DNA of 57,660 nucleotides from Mycobacterium sp. (GCA_020438905.1 JAGQTQ010000021.1:7080-64739), one strand, 5' to 3'; positions 7,266 through 16,791 are shown, counted from the stretch's first letter. A program made the numbers and translations. The notes: generated by a model from the sequence alone, not told the origin.

Positions 7266-8702
7266 ATGAAGCTGGTCGTCGTCGGTGGAGTCGCCGCCGG
7301 AGCATCAGTGGCGGCCAGGACCCGCCGGCTGGACGAGGCCGCAGAGATCATCGTTTTCGAACGGGGCCATCACGTTTCGTTCGCCAACTGCGGATTGCCC
7401 TACCACGTCGGTGAGGTGATCGCCGACCGGGACCGGCTGCTGTTGCAGACCCCGCAGAGCCTGCGCGAGTCGCTGAACATCGACGTGCGGATCGGCACCG
7501 AGGTCATCGGGATCGACCCGCAGACCCGCAGCGTTCGCGTGCGCGAGGTCGACAGCGGCACCGAATACACCGAGAGTTACGACAACCTCGCGCTGTGTCC
7601 CGGTGCCGCACCGGTGCGCCCTCCGCTGGCCGGAATCGACCATCCCGCCGTCGAGGTGCTGCGCCGCATCGGCGATATGGACCGGATCAAGGCCCGCGTC
7701 GACCAGGCCCTGGCCGCGCAGAAAGCCGGCCGCCGCGAACCCGTGCGGGCGGTGGTGATCGGCGCCGGCTACATCGGGCTGGAGATGGCCGAGAACCTGC
7801 ACCACCGGGGCGTTCGGGTGGACGTGGTGGAGCGGGCCGACCAGATCCTGCCCCCGGTGGACCACGAGATCTCCATACCCGTCGAGCAGCACCTGCGCAG
7901 CCGGGGCATCGCCGTGCACCTGTCGACCACGGCGGCCGCCTTCGCGTCCCTGCCCGAGGACAAGGTTGGGGTGGAACTGAACAACGGCACAACGATCCCG
8001 GCCGATCTGGTGATCCTGGCCGCCGGGGTCCGGCCGGACACCGCTCTGGCCACCGCCGCCGGTCTGGCCCTCGGCGAGCACGGCGGTATCGCCGTCGACA
8101 CCCACATGCGCACCTCCGATTCGCACATCTGGGCGGCCGGCGATGCTGTGGAGACCCCGCACCCGGTACTGCCAGGCGCCTATCTCAACCCGCTGGCCGG
8201 CCCGGCCAACCGGGAGGCGCGGGTGGCCGCGGAGAACATCTGCGGTCGGACCACCGAGTACCTGTCCACCCAGGGCACCTCGATCGTCAAGGTCTTCGAC
8301 ATGGTGGCCGGCGGCACCGGCGCCACCGAACGTCAGCTGAAGGCGGCCGGCATCGACTACCGCGCGGTGCACGTGCACCCCTCCGGCCACGCCGGCTACT
8401 ACCCGGGAACGGCCATGATGCACCTGAAGGTGCTCTTCGACCCCGACGGCGGACGCATCCTCGGTGCGCAGGCGTGCGGGTTCGACGGCATCGACAAGCG
8501 GCTGGATCTGCTGGCCATGGCGGTGCGCCAAGGGATGACCGTCTATGACCTCGAGCATCAGGAACTGCCTACGCCCCGCCGTTCGGCTCGGCCAAGGACC
8601 CGATCAACATGGCCGGGTTCGTGGCCTCCAACGTGCTGCGCGGGGATCTGCGGCTCTGGTACGCCGAGGACTTCCCCGCCGCCACCGACGGCGCGGTGCT
8701 GA
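7266..8702 (+). CDS. CoA-disulfide reductase domain, N-terminal part of a frameshifted four-domain fusion
   Basis: A FAD/NAD(P)-dependent disulfide oxidoreductase of the CoA-disulfide/NADH-peroxidase type. FAD motif VVVGGVAAGASVAA at the N-terminus; redox Cys42 in SFANCGLPYH; NAD(P) motif VIGAGYIGLEMAE near residue 164; second FAD motif IWAAGDAVE near 285; dimerisation domain to about 435. Real homology ends at 8567 (DLEHQEL). The remaining 45 residues are Arg/Pro/Ser-rich out-of-frame translation. One missing base near 8565-8569 separates it from the rhodanese-TusA-DsrE frame that begins YAPPFGSAKDP. An excellent ribosome site (AGGAGGGGG) precedes ATG 7266. Known relatives reduce CoA disulfide or persulfide. 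The whole unit is either a sequencing error or a true frameshift. Confidence 0.85.
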   Translation: MKLVVVGGVAAGASVAARTRRLDEAAEIIVFERGHHVSFANCGLPYHVGEVIADRDRLLLQTPQSLRESLNIDVRIGTEVIGIDPQTRSVRVREVDSGTEYTESYDNLALCPGAAPVRPPLAGIDHPAVEVLRRIGDMDRIKARVDQALAAQKAGRREPVRAVVIGAGYIGLEMAENLHHRGVRVDVVERADQILPPVDHEISIPVEQHLRSRGIAVHLSTTAAAFASLPEDKVGVELNNGTTIPADLVILAAGVRPDTALATAAGLALGEHGGIAVDTHMRTSDSHIWAAGDAVETPHPVLPGAYLNPLAGPANREARVAAENICGRTTEYLSTQGTSIVKVFDMVAGGTGATERQLKAAGIDYRAVHVHPSGHAGYYPGTAMMHLKVLFDPDGGRILGAQACGFDGIDKRLDLLAMAVRQGMTVYDLEHQELPTPRRSARPRTRSTWPGSWPPTCCAGICGSGTPRTSPPPPTARC

Positions 8703-9757
8703 TCGACGTGCGCACGCCGGAGGAATACGAACTGTGGCACATCCCCGGGGCGGTCAACGTCCCGCTGCCCACACTGCGCGGCGCCCTGGCGTCCGGGGTC
8801 TGGGATCGCGCCCGGCCGGTGCGGTTGTACTGCGCAGTCGGCTTCCGCTCCTATCTGGCCTACCGGATCCTGGTGCAGAACGGATTCGACGACGTCGCAA
8901 CGCTTTCCGGTGGTTCGACGACGTTCAAGGCCGTCCACGACCGCCCGGAGGACACCTACGAGGCGCTGCCGCCGGTGGAGTCCTACGCCGAGGCAGCCTC
9001 GATCGCGGCGGCCCCCGCCGCGGCCAGCGGGATGGTGATCGACCTGGACTGCACCGGGCTGGCCTGCCCGGGTCCGATCATGAAGCTGTCCACCGCCATG
9101 GTCGACCTCGCCCCCGGGGACGAGGTGCGGGTGACGGTGTCCGACCCGGGTTTCGCCCTCGACGCCCCGGCTTGGGCGTCGAAGAACGGCCACCGGCTGG
9201 TCGAGATCGAGCCGCATGGTCCGGGATACGTTGCCACACTTCGCAAGGGCGGTGCCGGGGTGTCCACCACCCCCGCCGGACCGGCGAAGAACAAGACCTC
9301 GATGGTGGTGTTCTCCGGCGACCTGGACAAGCTTCTCGCGGCGTTCATCATCGGCAACGGCGCGCTGTCGATGGGCGATGAGGTGTCGATCTTCTTCACC
9401 TTCTGGGGACTCAACGCGCTGCGCCGCCACGACGCCCCCAAGCGGGACAAGTCCGCACTGGAGCGGGTGATGAGCGCGATGATGCCTTCGGGCGCCGACG
9501 ATCTGCCGCTGTCGACGATGAATCTCGGCGGTGCGGGCGCGAGCATGATCAAGAAGGTCATGCACGACCACAACGTCCCCGACCTGGCCGAGCTGATCGC
9601 CGCGGCGCAGAAGGGCGGGGCCCGGCTGATCGGCTGCACGATGACGATGGAGCTTCTCGGGATCGCCGAGTCCGACCTCATCGACGGTGTCGAATTCGGT
9701 GGTGTCGCAACGTTTCTCGGCGAGGCACAGGAGTCCGGGACCGCGCTGTTTATCTGA
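8609..9757 (+). CDS. rhodanese-TusA-DsrE sulfur-transfer domains, C-terminal part of the frameshifted fusion
   Basis: This 382-residue frame continues the CoA-disulfide reductase after the lesion near 8567; coding similarity begins around 8569, before the ATG at 8609. Domains in order (numbered from 8609): rhodanese, residues about 20-120, with Cys75 in LYCAVGFRS; TusA/SirA-like, about 143-215, with Cys153 in the CPGP motif; DsrE/DsrF-like, about 230-382, with Cys343 in LIGCTMTMELLGI. All three sulfur-relay cysteines are present, so the downstream half looks intact. Together with Cys42 of the reductase they would make a persulfide relay on one chain. Without frame restoration this half would need independent initiation at 8609, where I see no strong ribosome site. 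Confidence 0.85.
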   Translation: MAGFVASNVLRGDLRLWYAEDFPAATDGAVLIDVRTPEEYELWHIPGAVNVPLPTLRGALASGVWDRARPVRLYCAVGFRSYLAYRILVQNGFDDVATLSGGSTTFKAVHDRPEDTYEALPPVESYAEAASIAAAPAAASGMVIDLDCTGLACPGPIMKLSTAMVDLAPGDEVRVTVSDPGFALDAPAWASKNGHRLVEIEPHGPGYVATLRKGGAGVSTTPAGPAKNKTSMVVFSGDLDKLLAAFIIGNGALSMGDEVSIFFTFWGLNALRRHDAPKRDKSALERVMSAMMPSGADDLPLSTMNLGGAGASMIKKVMHDHNVPDLAELIAAAQKGGARLIGCTMTMELLGIAESDLIDGVEFGGVATFLGEAQESGTALFI

Positions 9758-9821
9758 CGCTACGGTGATCCGATCGGCGTAACACCTGCGAGGAAATGCT
9801 GCCTGGGCTAACCTCCCGGCC

Positions 9822-11033
9822 ATGAGAAGACGCGCATTCGTGGCCGGCGCCGTAGCGGCGGCAGCAGCAGTCCCCTTCGCCGCGGCCTGCTCCAAGGGAG
9901 ACGAGACCGCTCAGCCGAGCGGTTCGACTACTGCGGCCGAAGGGGCCGAGCCGGGCACCGTGCTCAGCAAGGAAAAGATCGACACACCGATCACCGGGGC
10001 ACAGGCTTGGAAAGTGCGTTACACCTCCCGCGATGTCAATGACACACCGACCGAGTCCAGCGGGCTGATCATCGCCCCGGAGGGCAGCGGCGAGAACCGT
10101 CCCCTTCTGATCTGGTGCCACGGGACGACCGGGCTCGGCGACGCCGCGAGCCCGTCGGCCCAGCCCGACCCCGCCCGCGAACTCATCACCTACTTCACCC
10201 CGCAGTCGACCCAGCAGATCGACTACGGGGTACCGGGCCTGCAGGGATTCATCGACGACGGCTGGGTGGTGTGCGCCACCGACTACCAGGGCCTGGGCAC
10301 ACCCGGGATGCATCAGTACATCGTCAACCGCACCAACGCCCGCGACGCGGTCAACAGCGCCCACGCCGCCCGCAGCATGGACCTCGGCACGAGCACGACC
10401 CTGGGCTGCGCGGGCTGGTCGCAGGGCGGCGGGGCCGCCGCCGCGGTCGCCGAACTCGACCCCTCCGATTACCGCGACCTGAAACTGATCGGCACGGTGA
10501 CGATGTCCCCGGGTGTCGGCAAGATCGCCATCGAGAGCAAGAACGGGCCGACGAAAGCGCTCGCCGACAGTTCCGTGCCGCCGGACTCGCACCTGGTGAT
10601 GATGCTGGCCGGCATCCAGGCCGCCAACCCGTCGAAACTGCAGTTGCAGGAGGCCTTCACCCCGCTGGGAATCGAGATCCTCGAAGCGGCCTGGGAAAAC
10701 CAACCGGTGCATCACCTCAATGACACCATCGCCCGACTGTTCCGGCTCAAGGGCCCGATCCTGAACTCTCCGCCGAAGAACTTCGATGAGTGGAAGTCCC
10801 TCATCGAGGCCGGGTCGGCCGCCAACCGCAAACCGGTCGCCCCGGTGCTGGTGTGCGAGGACACCTTCGACGGCGGGACGGTGGTTCCGGTGCCGTGGCA
10901 AAACGACTATGTCAACGCAGTCAAATCCTTCGGGGGCACCGTCGAGGTTCGCGAATACCCCAAGGCCGACCACTTCGCGCTGCCGGCGGCGTGTGTCGAC
11001 GATGCCCGCGCGTGGCTCAACGGGCTCAAGTAG
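9822..11033 (+). CDS. exported lipase-family alpha/beta hydrolase, probable Tat lipoprotein
   Basis: A 403-residue protein beginning MRRRAFVAGAV, a twin-arginine-like signal, with a loose lipobox FAAAC giving Cys23 as the lipidated residue. The mature part has the nucleophile elbow GWSQGG (G-x-S-x-G) and an oxyanion-side strand LLIWCHGTTG. A plausible Asp/His pair lies in VCEDTFDGG and YPKADHFALP. The layout matches the secretory-lipase (LIP) family, whose members cleave acyl esters. Expected location is the outer face of the cytoplasmic membrane. It stands alone between the sulfur-transfer gene and the convergent SpoIIE-type phosphatase, with a 64-bp upstream gap for its promoter. Confidence 0.85.
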   Translation: MRRRAFVAGAVAAAAAVPFAAACSKGDETAQPSGSTTAAEGAEPGTVLSKEKIDTPITGAQAWKVRYTSRDVNDTPTESSGLIIAPEGSGENRPLLIWCHGTTGLGDAASPSAQPDPARELITYFTPQSTQQIDYGVPGLQGFIDDGWVVCATDYQGLGTPGMHQYIVNRTNARDAVNSAHAARSMDLGTSTTLGCAGWSQGGGAAAAVAELDPSDYRDLKLIGTVTMSPGVGKIAIESKNGPTKALADSSVPPDSHLVMMLAGIQAANPSKLQLQEAFTPLGIEILEAAWENQPVHHLNDTIARLFRLKGPILNSPPKNFDEWKSLIEAGSAANRKPVAPVLVCEDTFDGGTVVPVPWQNDYVNAVKSFGGTVEVREYPKADHFALPAACVDDARAWLNGLK

Positions 11034-11056
11034 CCGGACGTTCGGACCGCCGGCGC

Positions 11057-13033
11057 CTACGGGATGTACAGGCGCACCAAGGTGCAGTCGTCCTCGAATA
11101 TCCCGGATTCCGAGAGGTTCTGGAGCGCACCGGTGAGGTCGTCCAGGGTCCACCCCGGCGTGGTGGCGGTCTGCGCATAGAGGTCGACGAACTGCGGCAG
11201 CGACCAACGTTCGCCGTCGGCGAGGACGAGTTCGAACGCCCCGTCGCTGAACACCAGGATCTCCGCTCCGGCCGGAACCTCATAGCAACGGTCGTCATAC
11301 TCGGTTTCCTTGAGGATGCCCACCGGGATCGAGTCGGTCGCGAGTTCGACCGGCGAGGCGGTGCCCGGCACCAGGGTGAGCGCCGGCGGATGGCCCGCGC
11401 TGGAGAACCGCAGCATGCGGGTCGACTTCTGATAGACGCCGTACCAGATGGTGAAGTAATTCCCGTGGTGCCGGTCCATCTGGAAGAGCCGGTTGAGTTG
11501 GGTTAGCACCTCGCCGGGTTCCAGCAGGGTCTGGTGCTCGAGGGTTCCCGAGCGCAGCACGTTGTGCACCGACACCGACAACAACGCCGGTTCCACGCCA
11601 TGACCGGAAACATCGACCAGGTAGGCGATGAGATGGTCATCGTCGATCCAGCGGTAGTCGTAACTGTCGCCACTCAGGTGCTGTGACGGCATGTAGCGGG
11701 ACGTCACCCACACCGGCCCGGTCAACTCCCCCGGCAGGATGGAGGACACGTAGCGCGCCGCGCTGTCCAGGTCCGCGGTGAGTCTTTCGGTCTGCTGCCG
11801 CAGGCGCTCGGCGAGGCTGCGGTTCTGGGCGTCGCGCAGCGCGATCTGCTGTTGGGCTGTCTCCTCGACTTCCACTTCGGCGTCAATAACGCGAAATGAA
11901 CCGACAATGCCATTCCGCCGCCCGTCGACTTCGTAGAAGGGCTCCGAGTGGAGGTGGATCGTATGGGGCGTGCCGTCGACGCCGTACACCCTGGCCCGAC
12001 CGACGTAGGTTCCGGCCTCGGCGATCCGCGACCAATTCTGGAAACCCTCCTCGCGCCTCTCCAGCGGCGCGAAGTCAAACACCTTCTGCCCCAGCCAATG
12101 GTCGGCCGTCGCACCGAGCACGCGTTCGATGGACTTGGAGATCCAGGTCATCGTGCCGTCGTCGTCGAGGCGGACCACGACGTCGCCTACGTTGTCGGCG
12201 AGCAACCGGAAGTGCTCCTCGGACTCCGCGATGCGCTGCGCCAGCTCCGAGCGTTCCGTGACGTCGCGCCAGGTGACGCTGATCCACCCCGGTTCGGCCC
12301 GGGAGGCCCGAATGTCGTAACGACGTACCCCGCCGGGAATCTCGTTGTCGAGGGCGACGTCGTCGAGGACCACCGGGGCGCCGCTCTCGGCACACTGGAT
12401 GAAGTGCGCCAGCATGCCGGATCGCGCCATGACAGGCATGGTTTCGCGCACGCTACGGCCGATCAGTTCTGACTTGGACAGGCCGAGATAGCCGCAGGTG
12501 GCGTTGTTCGCGTCGCGGGTGACGAAGTCGCTGACGCGGCCATCTTGCACGACCGCCTCCAGCAACACCTGAGGGTCCAACATCGCATCGGTGTTGGCAC
12601 GCAAGCGGGCGTTCGCGCGGTTGGAGGCCTCGACAGCCTGGGCGAGCGCCGAATTGTCGTAGAAGGCCCAGATGCGGCCGGCGAAACCGGGGTACGGGGC
12701 TGGTTTCGATACCACTCCGAGGTGCGTCGGGTAATCGGCGAACACCCAGAGCGACTTGATCTCGGCCGCGGGGGCGTTCTTCAGGGATCCGAGCCACTCG
12801 GCCACCTCGGACTGGTTGAGCGCCCGCGCCCCCAGCTTGGCAATCGCGTCATCGAATTCAGCCGCCGTGACATTTCCGGCGGGCATGTTTACCAAGGCTG
12901 CGGCCGTCCGGTTGACGTGGGCGAAATCGCTTTCGGCATCGACCGAGACCACGCCGACATCCACTTCGTCGAATAACCCGGCCAGAAGCCCGACCTGGCT
13001 GGGTGAGGTCCGGCCGGCAGCGAAGTCCGTCAC
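11057..13033 (-). CDS. PAS-domain SpoIIE/RsbU-type PP2C phosphatase
   Basis: A 658-residue multi-domain signalling protein. N-terminal PAS-like segment from GLFDEVDVGVVSVDAES; a second PAS at about 200-290 (DPQVLLEAVVQDGRVSDFV onward); a third PAS with PAC-like strand (LLADNVGDVVVRLDDDGTM); a short coiled stretch; then the SpoIIE-type phosphatase from about residue 440 with metal motifs GDSYDYRW and YLVDVSGHGVEPALLS and a late Asp in ILVFSDGAFEL. Such proteins dephosphorylate anti-sigma-factor antagonists to switch on alternative sigma factors. I choose GTG 13033 because GGGAGGGG lies six bases upstream; the longer ATG alternative at 13072 has no such site. No membrane segment is seen. It is divergent from the peptide-transport operon. 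Confidence 0.88.
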   Translation of the reverse strand: MTDFAAGRTSPSQVGLLAGLFDEVDVGVVSVDAESDFAHVNRTAAALVNMPAGNVTAAEFDDAIAKLGARALNQSEVAEWLGSLKNAPAAEIKSLWVFADYPTHLGVVSKPAPYPGFAGRIWAFYDNSALAQAVEASNRANARLRANTDAMLDPQVLLEAVVQDGRVSDFVTRDANNATCGYLGLSKSELIGRSVRETMPVMARSGMLAHFIQCAESGAPVVLDDVALDNEIPGGVRRYDIRASRAEPGWISVTWRDVTERSELAQRIAESEEHFRLLADNVGDVVVRLDDDGTMTWISKSIERVLGATADHWLGQKVFDFAPLERREEGFQNWSRIAEAGTYVGRARVYGVDGTPHTIHLHSEPFYEVDGRRNGIVGSFRVIDAEVEVEETAQQQIALRDAQNRSLAERLRQQTERLTADLDSAARYVSSILPGELTGPVWVTSRYMPSQHLSGDSYDYRWIDDDHLIAYLVDVSGHGVEPALLSVSVHNVLRSGTLEHQTLLEPGEVLTQLNRLFQMDRHHGNYFTIWYGVYQKSTRMLRFSSAGHPPALTLVPGTASPVELATDSIPVGILKETEYDDRCYEVPAGAEILVFSDGAFELVLADGERWSLPQFVDLYAQTATTPGWTLDDLTGALQNLSESGIFEDDCTLVRLYIP

Positions 13034-13338
13034 AACTGACCCCTCCCAGGGCGCTTCCCATGCCATCAGCAAATTGCATCAGGCAACGCCAGCATCATTT
13101 TGCGCCGTCGAACTTCACGCTGCAAAACTGGGAGCAACTCATGGCCGACGGAACCTTTTCAGCTGAGTTCCCATCGCGTCCGACCCTCTGGAAAACCCCG
13201 GAATCAGACGCTGAAGACCCATCCTGGCAATCCGCTCAATCGCTGCGCTGCGCACCGGCGCGGGGTGTGACACTGTTGTGCCTGCACACGCTCCGCCTGC
13301 CGCGCGAGCCGACCATCGGGAAGGGGGGCGGGTTGTCC
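13034..13338. other. divergent intergenic region, no gene identified
   Basis: These 305 bases separate the phosphatase gene from the peptide-transport operon and must carry both promoters. An open frame crosses it in phase with the substrate-binding protein, but its residues are not protein-like and the lipoprotein signal starts only at 13339. I see no convincing operator or RNA element. Confidence 0.5.
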
Positions 13339-14970
13339 GTGACGACGGCTCTGCGGCGGCGCCTTCCCGCCGGCGCACTGGCGCTGGCAGTGGTGTTCGC
13401 CGGGCTGACCGGCTGCACCCCCGCACCGACGACTCCCCCCGGGATGTTCAGCGTTTTCCTCGGGGAGCCGCAGCACCCGTTGGTGCCCGGCAACACCACC
13501 GAGACAGAGGGTTCGAAGGTCATCGGGGCGGTGTGGACACCGCTGGTCACCTTCGACGAGCGCAGCCGCACGGTCACCTATGACGGCGCCGCCGAATCGG
13601 TCACCTCCACCGACAACATCCGCTGGACCATCAAACTCAAGCGCGGCTGGACCTTTCACGACGGCACCCCGGTGAACGCCCAGTCCTACGTGCGGGCCTG
13701 GAACTACACGGCGCTGAGCACCAACGCCCAGGGCGCGTCGTACTTCTTCGCCAACGTTCGCGGCTACGACGACCTGCAGGCCGACGAGGGCGGAACACCG
13801 ACGGCCACCACGATGTCGGGGCTGCGGGCGGTCGACCCGCTCACCATCGAGGTCACCCTGACCGACCCGTTCGCGATCTTCCCGCTGACCCTGGGCTACA
13901 GCGCATTCAACCCGCTGCCCGAGGCGTTCTACGCCGACCCGGCGGCCTTCGGCAAGAAGCCGATCGGCAACGGCCCGTTCAAGGCCGAGACCGCCTGGGT
14001 GCCCGGCCGCGGCATGACCCTGAGCCGCTACGACGGCTACGCCGGGGCCGACAAGGCCAAGTCCCGGGGTGTGGTGATGCGGGTCTACACCGAGTTGTCC
14101 ACCGCCTACACCGATGTGCTGGCCGGCAACCTCGACGTGCTGCGCGGCCTGCCGCCGGACGCCTACGCCAGCGCCAGGGACGTCTTCGGGGATCGCTACC
14201 TGCAACAGCCCAGCCCGGACATCACCAGCCTGGGCTTCCCGCTGTACGACCCGCGTTACGCCGACGTGCGGGTGCGCCGGGCGCTGTCGATGGCGATCGA
14301 CCGGCAGGCGATCACCGACGCGATCTTCCTGGGCACGCGGTTGCCGGCCGATTCGTTCGCCCCGCCAACGGTCGTCGGCTACCGAACCGGTGCGTGCGGG
14401 CGGTGGTGCGAGTACCACCCCGACGAGGCCAAGAGGCTCCTCGCCGAAGCCGGTTTCGACACCAGCGCCCCGGTCGAGATCTGGTTCAACGCAGGTTCGG
14501 GCCACGACGGCTGGATGACCGCGGTGGGCAACATGTTTCGCAAGATCGGCCTGACCTACCGGCTACGCGGGAACCTGCAGTTCAACGAGTTCCTCTCCAA
14601 ACGCGACGCCAAGGAGATGACCGGGCCGTTCCGGTTGGGGTGGGTGATGGACTACCCGTCGATCCAGAACTTCCTGGCCCCGCAGTTCGCCACCGACGCC
14701 CTGGCCCCGGCCGGTTCCAACACGACCTTCTACAGCAATCCGGCGTTCGACGCCGCCCTGGCCGCCGGCGACCGGGCGCCCAGCATCGAGGCCGCCGGTG
14801 CGGCCTATGACGACGCCGAGGACATCCTGGTGGAGGACCTGCCGGCCGCGCCGCTGTTCTACGGGGTGGACCAGACGGTGTGGACCAAACGCGTCTCCGG
14901 CATCCGCTACAACATCCTCGGTGAGGTCGTGCTGGCCGACGTGGTCGTGGGCGGCGAGGCGGTGACATGA
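13339..14970 (+). CDS. oligopeptide ABC transporter substrate-binding lipoprotein
   Basis: A 543-residue family-5 extracellular solute-binding protein. Start chosen at GTG 13339: it has AAGGGGGG ten bases upstream and gives a compact signal peptide MTTALRRRL with lipobox LTGC (Cys26). Typical motifs follow: IRWTIKLKRGWTFHDGTPVNA, IGNGPFKAE, and VRRALSMAIDRQAI, the family signature. It resembles actinomycete oligopeptide-binding proteins more than the M. tuberculosis DppA or OppA proteins as I recall them. Its stop overlaps the next gene start (ATGA), so it heads a four-gene importer operon in the order binding protein, two permeases, double ATPase. The bound ligand is probably a peptide but this is inferred. 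Confidence 0.92.
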   Translation: MTTALRRRLPAGALALAVVFAGLTGCTPAPTTPPGMFSVFLGEPQHPLVPGNTTETEGSKVIGAVWTPLVTFDERSRTVTYDGAAESVTSTDNIRWTIKLKRGWTFHDGTPVNAQSYVRAWNYTALSTNAQGASYFFANVRGYDDLQADEGGTPTATTMSGLRAVDPLTIEVTLTDPFAIFPLTLGYSAFNPLPEAFYADPAAFGKKPIGNGPFKAETAWVPGRGMTLSRYDGYAGADKAKSRGVVMRVYTELSTAYTDVLAGNLDVLRGLPPDAYASARDVFGDRYLQQPSPDITSLGFPLYDPRYADVRVRRALSMAIDRQAITDAIFLGTRLPADSFAPPTVVGYRTGACGRWCEYHPDEAKRLLAEAGFDTSAPVEIWFNAGSGHDGWMTAVGNMFRKIGLTYRLRGNLQFNEFLSKRDAKEMTGPFRLGWVMDYPSIQNFLAPQFATDALAPAGSNTTFYSNPAFDAALAAGDRAPSIEAAGAAYDDAEDILVEDLPAAPLFYGVDQTVWTKRVSGIRYNILGEVVLADVVVGGEAVT

Positions 14971-15890
14971 CCCGCTATGTGCTGCGACGGTTGCTGCTGA
15001 CCGTTCCAGTCCTCATCGGTGCGTCGCTGCTGATCTACGCCATGGTCTATGCACTGCCCGGCGATCCGGTGCGCGCATTGGCCGGTGACCGTCCGCTTAG
15101 CCCGGCGGTGCAGGCGCAGATCCGCGCCGACTACAACCTCGACGACCCCTTCCTCGTCCAGTACGGCAAGTACCTGTGGGCCCTGCTGCACGGCGACTTC
15201 GGCAGCGACTTCTCCGGCCGGCCGGTGCTGGAGACCATCGGCCAGCGGCTGCCGGTGACCGTCCGGCTGACCGTCGTCGCGGTGGTGTTCGAAACCCTTT
15301 TCGGCGTGACCGCCGGCATCCTGGCCTCGCTGCGGCGAAACTCGTTCTTCGACAACCTCGTTCTGGTCTCCACCACGATGCTGGTGTCGATCCCGGTGTT
15401 CGTGCTGGGCTTCCTGGCCCAGTACCTCTTCGGCTTCAAGCTGGGCTGGTTCCCCATCGCCGGGGTGGCCGACGGCTGGGTCAGCTACCTGCTGCCCGGG
15501 CTGGTCCTGGCCTCGCTGTCGATGGCGTATGTGGCGCGGCTGACCCGATCGGCAATGCTGGAGTCACTGTCGGCGGACTACATCCGCACCGCCCGGGCCA
15601 AGGGCGTCGGACGGACCCGCATCGTTCTACGCCACGCTTTCCGCAACAGTCTGATCCCGGTCGTCACCTTCATCGGCGCCGATATCGGCTCGCTGCTCGG
15701 CGGGGCGATCGTCACCGAGTCGGTGTTCAACCTGCCCGGGCTGGGCCGGGCGATCTTCGACGCGGTGCGCGCCCAGCAGGGCCCGGTGGTGGTCGGCATC
15801 GTCACGCTGATGGTGTTCTTCTACATCTTCTTCAACCTGGTCGCCGATGTGCTCTACGCGGTGATCGACCCGAGGATCCGCTATGACTGA
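14967..15890 (+). CDS. oligopeptide ABC transporter permease, DppB/OppB type
   Basis: A 307-residue inner-membrane permease with about six transmembrane helices, starting MTRYVLRRLLLTVPVLIG. The N-terminal signature of this family (P-G-D-P near residue 30, from ALPGDPVRALAG) is present. The EAA loop that contacts the ATPase reads YIRTARAKGVGRTRIVLRHA. The start overlaps the upstream stop by four bases and the end overlaps the next permease by eight, pointing to tight translational coupling. Confidence 0.94.
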   Translation: MTRYVLRRLLLTVPVLIGASLLIYAMVYALPGDPVRALAGDRPLSPAVQAQIRADYNLDDPFLVQYGKYLWALLHGDFGSDFSGRPVLETIGQRLPVTVRLTVVAVVFETLFGVTAGILASLRRNSFFDNLVLVSTTMLVSIPVFVLGFLAQYLFGFKLGWFPIAGVADGWVSYLLPGLVLASLSMAYVARLTRSAMLESLSADYIRTARAKGVGRTRIVLRHAFRNSLIPVVTFIGADIGSLLGGAIVTESVFNLPGLGRAIFDAVRAQQGPVVVGIVTLMVFFYIFFNLVADVLYAVIDPRIRYD

Positions 15891-16788
15891 ACCGGCTGAG
15901 CATCTCGACGCCGAGGGCGATGAACTGGCCCCCCTGGTCGGCCAGGCCAGCGTGTGGGGAGACGCCTGGCGGTATCTGCGGACAAATCCGCTGTTCCTTC
16001 TCGGCCTGACGCTCATGGTGGCGATGGTGACCATGGCGTTGTTCCCGGCACTGTTCGCCCGCGGGGTGGATCCCACCGACTGCGACCTGTCACTGTCGCG
16101 ACGCCCGCCGAGTCGAGAGCACTGGTTCGGCATGGACCTTCAGGGCTGCGACTACTACGCCAACGTGGTCTACGGGGCGCGGACCTCGGTGTCGATCGGG
16201 GTGCTGACGGTGATCGGGGTGCTGGCCATCGGGGTGCTGATCGGCTCGCTGGCAGGCTATTTCGGCGGCTGGGCCGACTCGGTGTTAGCCCGCATCACCG
16301 ACATCTTCTTCGGCATCCCGCTGTTCCTCGGTGCGCTGATCCTGCTGACCGTCTCGGCCCAACGGTCGGTGTGGACGGTGTCGCTGGCGCTGGTGGTATT
16401 CGGCTGGATGACCGCGATGCGGTTGGTCCGATCCTCGGTGGTGTCGATCCGCGAGTCCGACTACGTGCTGGCCGCCCAGGCGCTGGGAGCCTCATCGGGA
16501 CGGATCCTGCTGCGCCACATCCTGCCCAACGCCCTCGCGCCGGTGCTGATCTACGCGACCATCGCGGTGGGCACCTTCATCTCCGCGGAGGCCGCGCTGA
16601 CCTACCTGGGCATCGGCCTGCAGGCTCCCGAGATCTCCTGGGGCCTGCAGATCAACGTCGCGCAGTCGCTCATCGGCTCCTCGCCGCACCTGCTGTTCTT
16701 TCCTGCGCTGTTCCTGTCGGTGACGGTGCTGGGGTTCATCCTGCTCGGCGACGCACTGCGCGACGCCCTCGACCCGAAGCGGCGGTGA
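15883..16788 (+). CDS. oligopeptide ABC transporter permease, DppC/OppC type
   Basis: A 301-residue partner permease with a cytoplasmic N-terminus of some 45 residues, then the first helix (PLFLLGLTLMVAMVTM) and the OppC-type motif HWFGMDLQGCDYYANVVYGAR. The coupling loop is YVLAAQALGASSGRILLRHILPN, cut short here because only its pattern matters: A-x-x-x-G about 100 residues from the C-terminus. It should pair with the DppB/OppB-type permease to form the channel. It ends three bases before the ATPase gene starts. Confidence 0.94.
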   Translation: MTEPAEHLDAEGDELAPLVGQASVWGDAWRYLRTNPLFLLGLTLMVAMVTMALFPALFARGVDPTDCDLSLSRRPPSREHWFGMDLQGCDYYANVVYGARTSVSIGVLTVIGVLAIGVLIGSLAGYFGGWADSVLARITDIFFGIPLFLGALILLTVSAQRSVWTVSLALVVFGWMTAMRLVRSSVVSIRESDYVLAAQALGASSGRILLRHILPNALAPVLIYATIAVGTFISAEAALTYLGIGLQAPEISWGLQINVAQSLIGSSPHLLFFPALFLSVTVLGFILLGDALRDALDPKRR

Positions 16789-16791
16789 GCG

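Noticed and set aside
13003-13338. 112-codon extension of the peptide-binding lipoprotein
   Set aside because: It would bury the lipoprotein signal peptide in mid-protein. GTG 13339 has its own ribosome site.
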